64,000 nucleotides of DNA from Citrobacter sp. Marseille-Q6884 (GCF_945906775.1 NZ_CAMDRE010000002.1:1-64000); one strand, 5' to 3'; shown: positions 34,034 through 43,429, counted from the first letter of the stretch. The notes: generated by a model from the letters alone, not told the origin. A program made the numbers and translations.

Positions 34034-35035
34034 TCAGGCCTGGCGGGTAGCACGGCGACGGGCAATCCAGTCGCGTATTTGTTCACGGTGCAGGCTGACT
34101 GAACGGCCAACAACAACTACTATCAACAGCGCGCCGGACAGTGCGCTGGAAATCTGGTTCGGTACGCCCGCCATCTGCAAGCCTTGCTGCAGATATCCCA
34201 CCAGCAGGACGGCAATCGCCGTACCGAGGATGGAGCCGGAACCGCCATAAATATTGGCGCCGCCTAAGACCACGGCAGTAATGGCTGGCATCAGAAACGA
34301 TGCGCCGAGATCAGAGCGCGCAGAGCCAAAGTAGGAGACCAGCAGTACCGCGGCGATGGCGGCGGAAATACCGGTCATGGCATAGATGGCGCACAAGGTT
34401 TTATTCACCGGGATGGCGCTGTACAACGCGACCCGGTTGCTTTGTCCAATCAGGAAAATATTGCGACCGATATGGGTCTTGTGCATCAGCAGCCAGAAGA
34501 ACAGCACACAGAGAATGAAAAAGAGGAGTGGTACCGGGACGCCCGCCACATCGAGGTTGGCAAACTCGGTAAAGCCCTGCGGGAAACCGCCAATGCCTTC
34601 GTAGCCGGTCGCACCGGCCATACCGGACATTAACAATGCACTGCCGCTAAACAGATACATCGTGCCCAGGGTAATCACCAGCGGGTTGATACCGGTATAA
34701 ATAATCAGACCTGCGTTAATCAGCCCGCACAGTGCGCCGAGCAACAGCGTCGCGGGAATGGCTAACGACAGCGGTACACCCGCCTGAAACAATACGCCGA
34801 GGGCGATGGAACACAGACCGATGGTGGAACCAAATGAGATATCCATACCGCCACTGACAATGACCATGGTCAGAGGTAAGGCCACAATGCCGATACAGAT
34901 AAAATCACTGGTGCTAAACAGCAGGACATTCATATCCAGCAGACGCGGGTTGAGTACGCCGAACGCGAGGATTTCTGCAATAAGCAGAGCGAACAGAGCG
35001 ATTTCCCAGCCGTGGCGGTGTAAACGAATGTTCAT
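34034..35035 (-). CDS. lsrD: LsrD, AI-2 ABC importer membrane subunit
   Basis: 333 residues, about ten membrane spans, branched-chain-amino-acid/ribose-type permease family. The VVLGGANIYGGSGSILGT loop is the coupling region that contacts the ATPase. It forms the channel with LsrC. Its start overlaps the lsrC stop by 4 bases. Confidence 0.95.
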   Translation of the reverse strand: MNIRLHRHGWEIALFALLIAEILAFGVLNPRLLDMNVLLFSTSDFICIGIVALPLTMVIVSGGMDISFGSTIGLCSIALGVLFQAGVPLSLAIPATLLLGALCGLINAGLIIYTGINPLVITLGTMYLFSGSALLMSGMAGATGYEGIGGFPQGFTEFANLDVAGVPVPLLFFILCVLFFWLLMHKTHIGRNIFLIGQSNRVALYSAIPVNKTLCAIYAMTGISAAIAAVLLVSYFGSARSDLGASFLMPAITAVVLGGANIYGGSGSILGTAIAVLLVGYLQQGLQMAGVPNQISSALSGALLIVVVVGRSVSLHREQIRDWIARRRATRQA

Positions 35036-36084
35036 ACGACCTCCTTGTTTTTACCCGTCCAGGACGTTGAGGATGACGCCGCAGACGCCGGCGGTACCGA
35101 TTTTGCTTCCGGGGTAAAACGCGCATATTTCTGTTGGCGAATATTTTTCTCCAGCGCCCGGCGCAGACGACCGTCGAACACCAGCACCCCCAGCAGAACC
35201 AGACCGGCGATGAAGTCATTCCACCAGGCCGGAATGCGCAGCAGCACCAGTACGCTGTCTATTTGCGTCAGGAAGTACGCGCCCAGTACGGCGCCGATCA
35301 CCGTCCCGGAACCGCCCAGCAAACTGATGCCGCCCAGCACGCAGGCGGCGATAGCTTTCATTTCCAGCCCGGTGCCGGTCTGATTAGGGATAAAGCCGAT
35401 TTGCGACGCGAAAACGATGCCCGCCAGCGCGGCCATACAGCCATTGAGCGAAAAAGCGAGAATACGGATAGTTTCAGTACGGACGCCGAGTTGCCGGGCG
35501 CCCTGCAGGTTGTCGCCGGTAGCGTAAAAGTTACGGCCGAACGGGGTTTTGGCCAGCAGCCAGGCCATCGCCAGCACCAGCACCAGCGTCAGCCAGCCGA
35601 TAATGGAAATCCCCAAAAACCACGGCGCGGAGAGCTGTTTCAGTTCCGCCGGCAGGCCTTCAATCCATTTACCGCCGGTCCACAGCAGCATAATGCCGCG
35701 ATACAACCCCAGCGTGCCCAGCGTGGCGACAATGGCCGGAATTTTCAGCCATGCCACGAGGACGCCATTAAAAAGACCGGCCATTAATCCCAGCATCAGC
35801 GTCAGCGCGCAGGCCACGCTCAGCGAATAACCCTGGTTGAGCAGCAGTCCCAGTAACACTGCGCACATCCCCGTGGTGGAGCCGACCGAAACGTCGATAT
35901 TGCGGGTGAGCATCACCAGCGTTGCGCCCATCGCCAGCAGCATCAATATTTGCGCACTGCTGAATACCATCGTGATGGTTTGCACGCTGAGGTAGCGACT
36001 ATCAATGAGACCGGGCAGGATAAACAGTAAAACAACCGCCAGCAGCGCGGTGATTTCCCGGTTGTTCTGAATAAACTTCAGCAT
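35032..36084 (-). CDS. lsrC: LsrC, AI-2 ABC importer membrane subunit
   Basis: 350 residues, about ten membrane spans, paralogous to LsrD. It has the family loop CVLGGISLLGGSGTVIGAVLG and a basic C-terminal tail. It makes the inner-membrane pore for AI-2 with LsrD, powered by LsrA. It overlaps lsrA by 7 bases and lsrD by 4. Confidence 0.95.
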   Translation of the reverse strand: MLKFIQNNREITALLAVVLLFILPGLIDSRYLSVQTITMVFSSAQILMLLAMGATLVMLTRNIDVSVGSTTGMCAVLLGLLLNQGYSLSVACALTLMLGLMAGLFNGVLVAWLKIPAIVATLGTLGLYRGIMLLWTGGKWIEGLPAELKQLSAPWFLGISIIGWLTLVLVLAMAWLLAKTPFGRNFYATGDNLQGARQLGVRTETIRILAFSLNGCMAALAGIVFASQIGFIPNQTGTGLEMKAIAACVLGGISLLGGSGTVIGAVLGAYFLTQIDSVLVLLRIPAWWNDFIAGLVLLGVLVFDGRLRRALEKNIRQQKYARFTPEAKSVPPASAASSSTSWTGKNKEVV

Positions 36085-37640
36085 GAGGCCTCCCGGTCTG
36101 ACAGCGGTAGTGCCGCATCCGGTTGGTGGTGCTCACCGAAGGCGACATGCATGATGGTATCCACGTTGATGTCATCACCGGTCAGGGCATTTTCGCCCGT
36201 TTCGCCCTGATGCATGACATACACTCTGTCCGCCATAAGTTCTATCTCTTCGAGGTCGGAAGAGATAAACAGCACCGCGACGTCTTGCTCCGCAATGCTG
36301 CGAATCAGTTGATAGATGTCGCTGCGGGCGGAAACATCCACCCCTCTTGTGGGCTCATCAATAATCAGTACCTGAGGCGAGGCCTCCAGGCATTTGGCGA
36401 TCAATATTTTTTGCTGATTACCGCCAGAGAGCGTACGGGCAGGCTGGTCTGGCGTATTGAGTTTGATATTCAGCGCGCGGCGATAGCGTTCAAGCACCGC
36501 ATTATCCCGTTCGGGCCGGGCCCAGAATCCGTTGTGGTTATGAATTAAGGCAGAGACATTCCAGGCGAGTGAGGCATCCAGATGCAGCCCCGACGACTGG
36601 CGGTCTTCCGGCAGATAGACCAGCCCGCGCAGCAATCGCTGCTCGCTGGAGAGCGTTGAGATATCGTCGCCGTTCAGCGTCAACCGCCCGCCGCGCAGGG
36701 GGCGAAGGCCATATAAGGTTTCCGCCAGTTCGGTTCTGCCCGCGCCGACTAATCCCGCCAGCCCCAGAATCTCACCGGCGCGAACATCAAAGCTGATATG
36801 CATAAAGCCTTCGCCGGTCACATTCTCCAGTTGCAGTACGGTTTCACCTTTTTGGCGCTGCGGCCGTTGACCCGGCAGCTCCAGCCACAGTTTCTGGCTG
36901 GCAGACATGCCAACCCCGCGCGAGGCGGGGGTAATGGCCTGAATAATGTCGTCCGTTGTGAGGTCGCGGGTCTTACCGGAAAGGGCTATTTTGCCATCGC
37001 GCATGATGCTGATGCAGTCGGCGATCTGCCTGATCTCAGGGAGCTTATGCGAGATAAATACGATCCCCACGCCTTTATCCAGCAGATCCCGCAAGCGGGT
37101 AAACAGGCGGTCGGTTTCGGCCGGCGTCAGCGAAGCGGTCGGTTCATCCAGAATCAGGATCCGCGAGTCACGCATCAGTCCACGCATGATCTCCACCAGT
37201 TGACGGTCCGCCACATCCAGCGAACCGGCGGTCATATGGAGATCAAACTGGCAGCCCAGCGCGTTCAGCAGTCCTCGCATTTTTTCCAGTGAGGCGTGTT
37301 GTTTGTCGAGGCCGAACAAAATGTTTTCTTTCACCGTCAGGCTGGGAAACAGCAGGGGTTCCTGAGGAACCAGATAAATGCCCAGCTGGTGTGCCTTCAC
37401 CGGTGTCAGGCTTGCGCAGTGCTTACCTTCAATATCGATAGTGCCGCTGTCTGCAGGGGTGATCCCCGCAATGATTTTCATCAGGGTCGATTTTCCCGCC
37501 CCATTCCCGCCGAGCAGCGCATGAACCTCCCCCGCATGCAGGGTAAAGTCGATGCCTTTAAGCACCTGAACACCCGAAAACTGCTTATGGATGTTGCAGG
37601 CCCTGAGCAAGGGAATTGATGTATGATTACCGGTTTGCAT
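36078..37640 (-). CDS. lsrA: LsrA, AI-2 ABC importer ATPase
   Basis: 520 residues with two fused ABC domains, as in sugar importers of the RbsA/MglA type. First domain: Walker A GGNGAGKST, Walker B ILILDEPTASLTP. Second domain: a degenerate Walker A (GLVGAGRTE), signature LSGGNQQK and Walker B VLIIDEPTRGVD. It powers AI-2 import. It is the first gene of lsrACDBFGE; GGAGG lies before the ATG. LsrR represses the promoter and phospho-AI-2 relieves this; CRP activates. Confidence 0.96.
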   Translation of the reverse strand: MQTGNHTSIPLLRACNIHKQFSGVQVLKGIDFTLHAGEVHALLGGNGAGKSTLMKIIAGITPADSGTIDIEGKHCASLTPVKAHQLGIYLVPQEPLLFPSLTVKENILFGLDKQHASLEKMRGLLNALGCQFDLHMTAGSLDVADRQLVEIMRGLMRDSRILILDEPTASLTPAETDRLFTRLRDLLDKGVGIVFISHKLPEIRQIADCISIMRDGKIALSGKTRDLTTDDIIQAITPASRGVGMSASQKLWLELPGQRPQRQKGETVLQLENVTGEGFMHISFDVRAGEILGLAGLVGAGRTELAETLYGLRPLRGGRLTLNGDDISTLSSEQRLLRGLVYLPEDRQSSGLHLDASLAWNVSALIHNHNGFWARPERDNAVLERYRRALNIKLNTPDQPARTLSGGNQQKILIAKCLEASPQVLIIDEPTRGVDVSARSDIYQLIRSIAEQDVAVLFISSDLEEIELMADRVYVMHQGETGENALTGDDINVDTIMHVAFGEHHQPDAALPLSDREASC

Positions 37641-37673
37641 TTTGCCTCCGTTCGCCTTTAGACAGATCCGGAT

Positions 37674-37708
37674 TGAACAAATGTAATTGCATATTCTATT
37701 TGTTCAAA
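37674..37708. promoter_or_regulatory. LsrR operator candidate, lsrA-proximal
   Basis: Inverted repeat TTGAACAAAT (37674-37683) and ATTTGTTCAA (37699-37708), perfect 10-base arms with a 15-base spacer. It starts 34 bases upstream of lsrA and shares the TGAACAA half-site with the repeat near lsrR, as expected for sites of one repressor. Confidence 0.6.
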
Positions 37709-37778
37709 ACATAAGACCTGATTGGTCATAAAACCAACGGATAGATCACGATTTTAGAAAAAATGAGATCAAATTTAT

Positions 37779-37848
37779 CAATTGTTCATTTTAGATTGCG
37801 ATTTGTGGCTGAGATCACAGCTATTAAGGGATTTTGATTGAACAATTG
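37779..37848. promoter_or_regulatory. LsrR operator candidate and CRP site, lsrR-proximal
   Basis: Half-sites CAATTGTTCA (37779-37788) and TGAACAATTG (37839-37848) are perfect inverted copies, 50 bases apart. Between them TGTGG-CTGAGA-TCACA (37804-37819) matches the CRP consensus TGTGA-N6-TCACA at nine of ten positions. This fits the known control of divergent lsr promoters by LsrR and cAMP-CRP. Confidence 0.65.
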
Positions 37849-37888
37849 CATTCAGGGTTAAGAAATGTTCAAAAGTGAAGCAAAAATT

Positions 37889-38848
37889 ATGACAACACAT
37901 GATGCGTTTGTATCTGAAAACGAAATGAGCGAAGAGGAGCTGGTCGCTCGTATTGCCTGGTTTTATTACCACGACGGCATGACGCAAACCGACATCAGTG
38001 AACGACTGGGGCTGACCCGGCTTAAAGTCTCGCGTCTGCTGGAAAAGGGACATCAGTCGGGCATTATTCGTGTACAGATAAATTCGCGTTTTGAAGGTTG
38101 TCTTGAGTATGAGCATGCGTTGAAAACGCACTTCGCGCTGAAACACGTCCGGGTTTTGCCAGGACTGCCCGTGGAGAATGCTTATCCACGACTGGGCATC
38201 GGCGCTGCGCAAATGCTGATGGAAAATTTGCAGCCGCAACAGTTGCTGGCGATAGGCTTCGGTGAAGCCACCATGAGCACACTTAAGCGACTCAGTGGGT
38301 TTATTTCGGCAAATCAAATCCGTCTGGTGACCCTTTCAGGCGGCGTCGGACCTTACATGACCGGCATTGGCCAACTGGATGCCGCCTGTAGCGTCAGCAT
38401 CATTCCGGCACCGTTGCGTGCCTCTTCTGCCGCCATTGCCAGCACCTTAAAAAATGAAAAGAGTGTGCAGGATGTCATCCTCGCCGCGCAGGCGGCAGAC
38501 GTCGCGGTTGTCGGGATTGGCGCCATCAGCCAGCGCCACGATGCAACGATTATGCGTTCCGGTTATATCACCGCGGGTGAACAATTGATGATTGGGCGTC
38601 ACGGTGCAACGGGAGACATTCTGGGCTACTTCTTTGATGCGGATGGCGCGCTGATCCCGGAAATGAATATTCATGACGAATTGATTGGGTTGCCTTTGCC
38701 GGCGTTATCGACCATCCCGCTGGTGGTGGGGGTGGCTGGCAGCCCACAGAAAGCGGCGGCGATTGTAGCGGCAATGCGTGGGGGTTATATCAATGCGTTA
38801 GTGACAGACCAGGACACCGCAGCAGCTATGCTAAAGCTGATTGAATAA
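37889..38848 (+). CDS. lsrR: LsrR, AI-2-responsive repressor
   Basis: 319 residues from ATG 37889, the same length as the Salmonella protein; an in-frame ATG at 37865 would add eight residues. SorC/DeoR family: N-terminal helix-turn-helix (MTQTDISERLGLTRLKVSRL) and a C-terminal sugar-phosphate-binding domain (GFGEATMSTLKRLSGF, VVGIGAISQ). It represses both divergent lsr operons until phospho-AI-2 binds. Followed by lsrK after 116 bases that hold a small hairpin at 38858-38876. Confidence 0.96.
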   Translation: MTTHDAFVSENEMSEEELVARIAWFYYHDGMTQTDISERLGLTRLKVSRLLEKGHQSGIIRVQINSRFEGCLEYEHALKTHFALKHVRVLPGLPVENAYPRLGIGAAQMLMENLQPQQLLAIGFGEATMSTLKRLSGFISANQIRLVTLSGGVGPYMTGIGQLDAACSVSIIPAPLRASSAAIASTLKNEKSVQDVILAAQAADVAVVGIGAISQRHDATIMRSGYITAGEQLMIGRHGATGDILGYFFDADGALIPEMNIHDELIGLPLPALSTIPLVVGVAGSPQKAAAIVAAMRGGYINALVTDQDTAAAMLKLIE

Positions 38849-38857
38849 AGGTGTTAT

Positions 38858-38876
38858 GGCGGTAACGCATACCGCC
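38858..38876 (+). promoter_or_regulatory. Hairpin between lsrR and lsrK
   Basis: GGCGGTA (38858-38864) and TACCGCC (38870-38876) with a 5-base loop, 10 bases after the lsrR stop. No T-run follows, so at most it is an attenuating or stabilising element. Confidence 0.35.
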
Positions 38877-38964
38877 CGTAGGCATACAAAGACAGTGAAT
38901 ACCGCAAGCAATACCGGAGAAAGAGTGAACGATTAAACTGGAATAATTAGCCGAGGAAGAGACT

Positions 38965-40557
38965 ATGTCCCGACTTTGTACCCCATCTGAAAACGGTCCT
39001 TACCTGATGGCGCTGGATGCTGGTACCGGTAGCATCCGAGCGGTTATCTTCGATTTAAGTGGTAATCAGATAGCCGTCGGCCAGGAGGAATGGCGACATC
39101 AGGAAGTGCCTGATGTGCCGGGATCGATGGAGTTTGATCTGCAACGTAACTGGCAGCTGGCCTGCCAGTGTATTCAGCAGGCGCTAAAGTCGGCAAATAT
39201 CTCCGCCTCGGCGATCTGCTCGGTGGCTGCCTGCTCCATGCGCGAAGGCATTGTGGTTTATGACAGCAACGGGACGCCCATCTGGGCCTGCGCCAACGTA
39301 GATGCCCGGGCGGCCAGAGAGGTCAGCGAACTGAAGGAACTGCATCAGCATACTTTTGAAGATGAAGTTTATCGCTGTTCCGGGCAGACCCTGGCACTGA
39401 GTGCGATCCCGCGTTTACTCTGGTTGGCTCACCATCGGTCGGATATTTATCATCAGGCGTCAACCGTCACGATGATCAGTGACTGGATGGCGTATATGCT
39501 CAGCGGTGAACTGGCGGTTGATCCCTCCAACGCAGGCACCACCGGGTTGATTGACCTCTCGACCCGCAACTGGAAACCCTCACTGTTACAAATGGCCGGA
39601 TTACGGGCCGACATTCTCTCCCCGGTCAAAGAGACCGGTACGATGCTGGGGCGGGTGACCGCTGCGGCTGCCGCGCAATGTGGATTGCAGGCCGGTACGC
39701 CGGTGGTGATGGGCGGCGGCGATGTGCAGCTTGGCTGTCTGGGACTGGGCGTGGTGCGACCAGCGCAAACGGCGGTGCTGGGCGGGACGTTCTGGCAGCA
39801 GGTGGTCAATCTCCCGGAACCGGTTATCGATCCCAATATGAATGTGCGGATCAATCCGCATGTGATCCCCGGTATGGTGCAAAGTGAATCGATCAGTTTC
39901 TTTACCGGGCTGACGATGCGCTGGTTCCGCGATGCTTTTTGCGCAGAAGAGAAGCTGATCGCCGAACGGCTGGGAATTGACGCCTATACCCTGCTCGAAG
40001 AGATGGCCAGTCGGGTGCCCGCCGGATCGTACGGGGTGATGCCGATCTTTTCTGATGTGATGCGCTTTAAAAGCTGGTACCACGCCGCGCCCTCTTTTAT
40101 CAACTTATCCATCGACCCTGAAAAATGTAATAAAGCCACGCTGTTTCGCGCCTTGCAGGAGAACGCGGCCATTGTGTCGGCGTGCAACCTGCAACAAATC
40201 ACCGAGTTCTCCGGCGTCCAGCCAACCTCGCTGGTGTTTGCCGGGGGCGGCGCAAAAGGCAAACTCTGGAGTCAGATTCTGGCGGATGCCTCCGGTCTGA
40301 CGGTAAAAGTACCGGTCGTCAAAGAGGCGACCGCGCTGGGATGCGCGATTGCGGCAGGCACCGGCGCGGGCATCTGGTCCTCCATGGCGGAGACAGGGGA
40401 AAAGCTGGTGCGCTGGGAGCGTGAGCATACGCCAGACATGCAGAATCATGAACTTTACATGGCATCGCGCCAGAAATGGCAGGCGGTGTATCAGAAGCAA
40501 CTCGGTCTGGTTGATAACGGACTGACCACCTCTCTGTGGAAAGCGCCGGGCTTATAA
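38965..40557 (+). CDS. lsrK: LsrK, autoinducer-2 kinase
   Basis: 530 residues of the FGGY carbohydrate kinase family. The N-terminal phosphate loop reads LMALDAGTGSIRAVIFD and the C-terminal nucleotide site FAGGGAKGKLWSQILAD. It phosphorylates imported AI-2 (DPD) with ATP, which traps it in the cell and yields the inducer of LsrR. Start supported by GAGGAAGAG ahead of the ATG. It is followed by a cupin gene 12 bases downstream. Confidence 0.96.
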   Translation: MSRLCTPSENGPYLMALDAGTGSIRAVIFDLSGNQIAVGQEEWRHQEVPDVPGSMEFDLQRNWQLACQCIQQALKSANISASAICSVAACSMREGIVVYDSNGTPIWACANVDARAAREVSELKELHQHTFEDEVYRCSGQTLALSAIPRLLWLAHHRSDIYHQASTVTMISDWMAYMLSGELAVDPSNAGTTGLIDLSTRNWKPSLLQMAGLRADILSPVKETGTMLGRVTAAAAAQCGLQAGTPVVMGGGDVQLGCLGLGVVRPAQTAVLGGTFWQQVVNLPEPVIDPNMNVRINPHVIPGMVQSESISFFTGLTMRWFRDAFCAEEKLIAERLGIDAYTLLEEMASRVPAGSYGVMPIFSDVMRFKSWYHAAPSFINLSIDPEKCNKATLFRALQENAAIVSACNLQQITEFSGVQPTSLVFAGGGAKGKLWSQILADASGLTVKVPVVKEATALGCAIAAGTGAGIWSSMAETGEKLVRWEREHTPDMQNHELYMASRQKWQAVYQKQLGLVDNGLTTSLWKAPGL

Positions 40558-40569
40558 AAGGAAACTGCC

Positions 40570-40923
40570 ATGATTAAGACAAATGAATCGCAGCATGAAT
40601 ATCGATTTGGTGACAACGGTCCAAAATACCTTGTCCGCGGTCCGATTTGCGACATGGGCGTCGTTATCCTGCAGCCCGGCCAGTCGTTTCCCAACCACCG
40701 CCACCAACAGGCCTGTGAAATTTTTTACACCCTGCAAGGGGAGGTGAATTTCTATCTCGAAGGGGAGTTGCATGTTCTGCAGCCCGGCGATGTGCTGCAG
40801 TGCGAGCCAGGGGAAGCGCACTTTTTAGTGAACCGCAGTTCGGCGCTGTGGAAGGGGGTGTTTGTCAAATCCCCCCACATCCCAGGCGACAGCCACCCGG
40901 CGGAGCCAGTGGCGTTTGAGTAA
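40570..40923 (+). CDS. Single-domain cupin protein downstream of lsrK
   Basis: 117 residues, one cupin barrel. Motif 1 is complete (HRHQQACEIFYTLQG, giving the H-x-H and E metal ligands) and motif 2 is complete except for one Pro (GDVLQCEPGEAHFLVN, with the fourth ligand His). A metal site is therefore expected. The gene is 12 bases after lsrK with a ribosome binding site (AAAGGAA) and ends ahead of a hairpin, so it is the third gene of an lsrR-lsrK-cupin unit. Its product may bind or isomerise a small sugar-like compound linked to AI-2 metabolism, but the substrate is not known. Confidence 0.82.
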   Translation: MIKTNESQHEYRFGDNGPKYLVRGPICDMGVVILQPGQSFPNHRHQQACEIFYTLQGEVNFYLEGELHVLQPGDVLQCEPGEAHFLVNRSSALWKGVFVKSPHIPGDSHPAEPVAFE

Positions 40924-40994
40924 AACAATCACCGCGATTAGGCGGTGAGATAATGCCAGACCAGGAGGGCTTTCTGCGCGTGGAGTGCGCCATT

Positions 40995-41029
40995 AAGCGG
41001 CTGTTTACCTGACGGTATAAGCCGCTTTT
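40995..41029 (+). terminator. Probable terminator after the lsrRK-cupin unit
   Basis: AAGCGGCT (40995-41002) pairs with AGCCGCTT (41020-41027) across a 17-base loop, followed by a short TTTTC. A second small stem, TCACCGC / GCGGTGA (40929-40948), lies just after the cupin stop codon. Confidence 0.5.
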
Positions 41030-41083
41030 CTCAGCACTGACTGCCAGGGCGGTCAGTGTACCCACACCGTGCGAATGACCGCA

Positions 41084-41803
41084 TTATTGCGCAATGGCGC
41101 TTCTGATAGCCGTCAGGCGCTGCTTTTGTTGCTGCTGCGACGTGAAATTATCTGCCGATAGCCATGTCTGAAACGCTCGCTCAATCAGCGGCCACTCTTT
41201 ATCGATGATCGAGAACCAGGCCGTATCCCGGGTTCTGTCTTTATACACCACCGCCTGGCGAAAAATTCCCTCGAAACGAAAGCCAAGCCGCTCCGCTGCG
41301 TTTCGCGAGGGGGCGTTCAGACTGTCACATTTCCACTCATAACGGCGGTAGCGCAGCGTATTGAAAACATACCGCATGAGCAAGAACTGTGCTTCGGTCG
41401 AGGCTGGTGTCTGTCGGAGTAACGGCGAGAACGCGACGTGTCCCACCTCGATAACGCCGTTGCCGGGATCAATACGCATCAGGGACAGCGTACCGACTGC
41501 TTTACCTGATACGGTGTCGATAACAGCATAATGTTTGGGATCGGTACTGTGCGCAATGCGCTCGGCGTAGTGCCGGTATGCGGCTGCGTCCTCAAACGGG
41601 CCTGCGGACATATAGGTCCAGTCGCGACCATCCGGGGCGCAGGCGTAGGCCGCGAACAGATCGTCAGCATGGCGTTTCACATCCAGCGGCTCCAGGCGAC
41701 AGAAGGTTCCCTCAAGCGTCACATCGCCGGGAGTCGGACGGGGCGTCCAGTCCGTCATGGTTTCCCCGACGGGTTGTCCAAATGGATTGCAGTTCCGGGT
41801 CAT
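41084..41803 (-). CDS. GNAT-family N-acetyltransferase (RimJ/RimL type)
   Basis: 239 residues. A GNAT domain of the RimJ/RimL subgroup spans about 30-205, with AVGTLSLMRIDPGNGVIEVGHVAFSP as the central strands and LNAPSRNAAERLGFRFEGIFRQA as the acetyl-CoA-binding end. GAGGA just ahead of ATG 41803 supports the start. Such enzymes acetylate amino groups of small molecules, peptides or protein N-termini. It is divergent from a MocR-type regulator with 179 bases between, a common pairing that suggests the regulator controls it. Substrate unknown. Confidence 0.85.
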   Translation of the reverse strand: MTRNCNPFGQPVGETMTDWTPRPTPGDVTLEGTFCRLEPLDVKRHADDLFAAYACAPDGRDWTYMSAGPFEDAAAYRHYAERIAHSTDPKHYAVIDTVSGKAVGTLSLMRIDPGNGVIEVGHVAFSPLLRQTPASTEAQFLLMRYVFNTLRYRRYEWKCDSLNAPSRNAAERLGFRFEGIFRQAVVYKDRTRDTAWFSIIDKEWPLIERAFQTWLSADNFTSQQQQKQRLTAIRSAIAQ

Positions 41804-41982
41804 GCTGTTCCTCGCTCTGTTGCGGTTCGGGATGGTTTTTTGCTGTTATCGGGAGGGATATTCCACGAACGTCCCGCGTTCCCGCCGCCTGATGACGACA
41901 CCTTAAGCCATCAGGTTTCTTGCCCTGTGTGAAAGATTCTAGGAACATAACGACCCATAACACAGGTACAAGAAGAGTAAAA

Positions 41983-43425
41983 ATGACCAGGACATCGCGC
42001 GTCAATCTGCACCCTTTGCGGCTCACCCGGACGTCGGACGCGCCGATCTATCTGCAGTTATACCGACGCTTTCGCGATGCTATTGCGGCGGGAAAACTGC
42101 AGCCGGGAGACCGTGTACCGTCAATCCGCAGCCTCGCCAGTGAACTCAGCATCGCGCGGGGAACCGTTGAACAGGCTTACCAGATGTTGATCGGCGAAGG
42201 GTATTTTCTGGCACGTGGCCCTGCCGGGACAATTGTTTCACCGCGCCTGGACGGTGCGGGGACCTCAGGACAAGCCCATCACGCCAGAGCTTATACTCCG
42301 CAGAGCGCACGCCAGCAGGCGACTCCCGACGAGACAGAACCTTTCCAGTTTGGCCTGCCTGCGCTTGATGCCTTTCCGCGTAAGACCTGGGCGCGTCTGG
42401 CGGGACGTAGCCTGCGAGTTCTTGATACCGCTGCGATGCGCTATCCCGATCCCGCCGGGTATGAACCGCTGCGCCACGCCATCGCCGCGTATCTGGGCAT
42501 TTCACGAGGCATCGTATGCTCTCACGACCAGGTTTTTATTACGGCAGGCTACCGGGGCGCGCTGGAACTGGTGTGCCGCACGCTGTTGCAAAGCAGGGAT
42601 GTGGGCTGGCATGAGGACCCCGGTTATGTCTATGCGCGGGACTTTTTGCTACGGGCAGGGATGAACCTTGTTCCTGTCCCCGTGGATGACGAAGGGTTAT
42701 GCCTTCGAACCGCGCAGCAACAGGCCGACGGAGCGCGTTTTGCGCTGGTCACGCCGACTCATCAGTGCCCGACGGGCGTGGCGTTATCCTTACCCAGGCG
42801 GCTGGAACTGCTGAAGTGGGCAACGCGACAGCAGGCGTGGATTATCGAAGACGACTACGACAGCGAGTTTCGCTATCACGGGCGTCCGTTACCCGCGCTA
42901 AAGAGCCTCGACCAGGACGATCGTGTGCTCTACGCCAGTACTTTCAGTAAGGTGCTGTTTCCGGGGCTGCGGTTGGGGTATCTGGTTGTTCCCGAGTCGC
43001 ACATCGAACGCTTTCGCGATTCGGCGCGTCACCTGTCAGGGCCGGGTTCCATCCTCCCGCAGGCGACCGTGGCCGCCTTTATGGAGGAAGGCCATTTCGC
43101 CCGTCATCTGCGCAAAATGCGCGTACTTTATGCCCAACGGCAACGCTGGTTGATGGATGCGCTGGCGCAGACATTCGGCACAGAGCTCAGCATCGTGAAG
43201 CATGCGGGAGGGACGCACCTCCTCGCGATGCTGCCAACCGCCCGTAGCGACAGGGATTTTGCCGCTGCCGCGCAGTCTCACGGTCTGGCGGTTCAGGCGC
43301 TTAGCCGCTGGCGGGTCAGCGCGTCAAACCCGGGCGGGGTCCTGCTGGGATTCGCTAACATTACCGGACCGGAACATGCCAGGGTGCTGGCGCGTCGGCT
43401 TTTCGACGCCACCCGCACCGGGTAA
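41983..43425 (+). CDS. MocR/PdxR-type transcriptional regulator (GntR + aminotransferase-like)
   Basis: 480 residues from ATG 41983, with an AGAAGAG ribosome binding site. N-terminal GntR winged helix (about 15-80: IYLQLYRRFRDAIAAGKLQPG, RSLASELSIARGTVEQAYQML) fused to a fold-type I aminotransferase domain (about 120-475) that keeps the PLP lysine in ASTFSKVLFPGLRLGYLVVP and the Asp of IIEDDYDSEFRY. MocR proteins respond to PLP or amino-compound adducts and often control the divergent gene, here the GNAT. It ends 4 bases from the convergent abgT. Confidence 0.9.
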   Translation: MTRTSRVNLHPLRLTRTSDAPIYLQLYRRFRDAIAAGKLQPGDRVPSIRSLASELSIARGTVEQAYQMLIGEGYFLARGPAGTIVSPRLDGAGTSGQAHHARAYTPQSARQQATPDETEPFQFGLPALDAFPRKTWARLAGRSLRVLDTAAMRYPDPAGYEPLRHAIAAYLGISRGIVCSHDQVFITAGYRGALELVCRTLLQSRDVGWHEDPGYVYARDFLLRAGMNLVPVPVDDEGLCLRTAQQQADGARFALVTPTHQCPTGVALSLPRRLELLKWATRQQAWIIEDDYDSEFRYHGRPLPALKSLDQDDRVLYASTFSKVLFPGLRLGYLVVPESHIERFRDSARHLSGPGSILPQATVAAFMEEGHFARHLRKMRVLYAQRQRWLMDALAQTFGTELSIVKHAGGTHLLAMLPTARSDRDFAAAAQSHGLAVQALSRWRVSASNPGGVLLGFANITGPEHARVLARRLFDATRTG

Positions 43426-43429
43426 TCCT

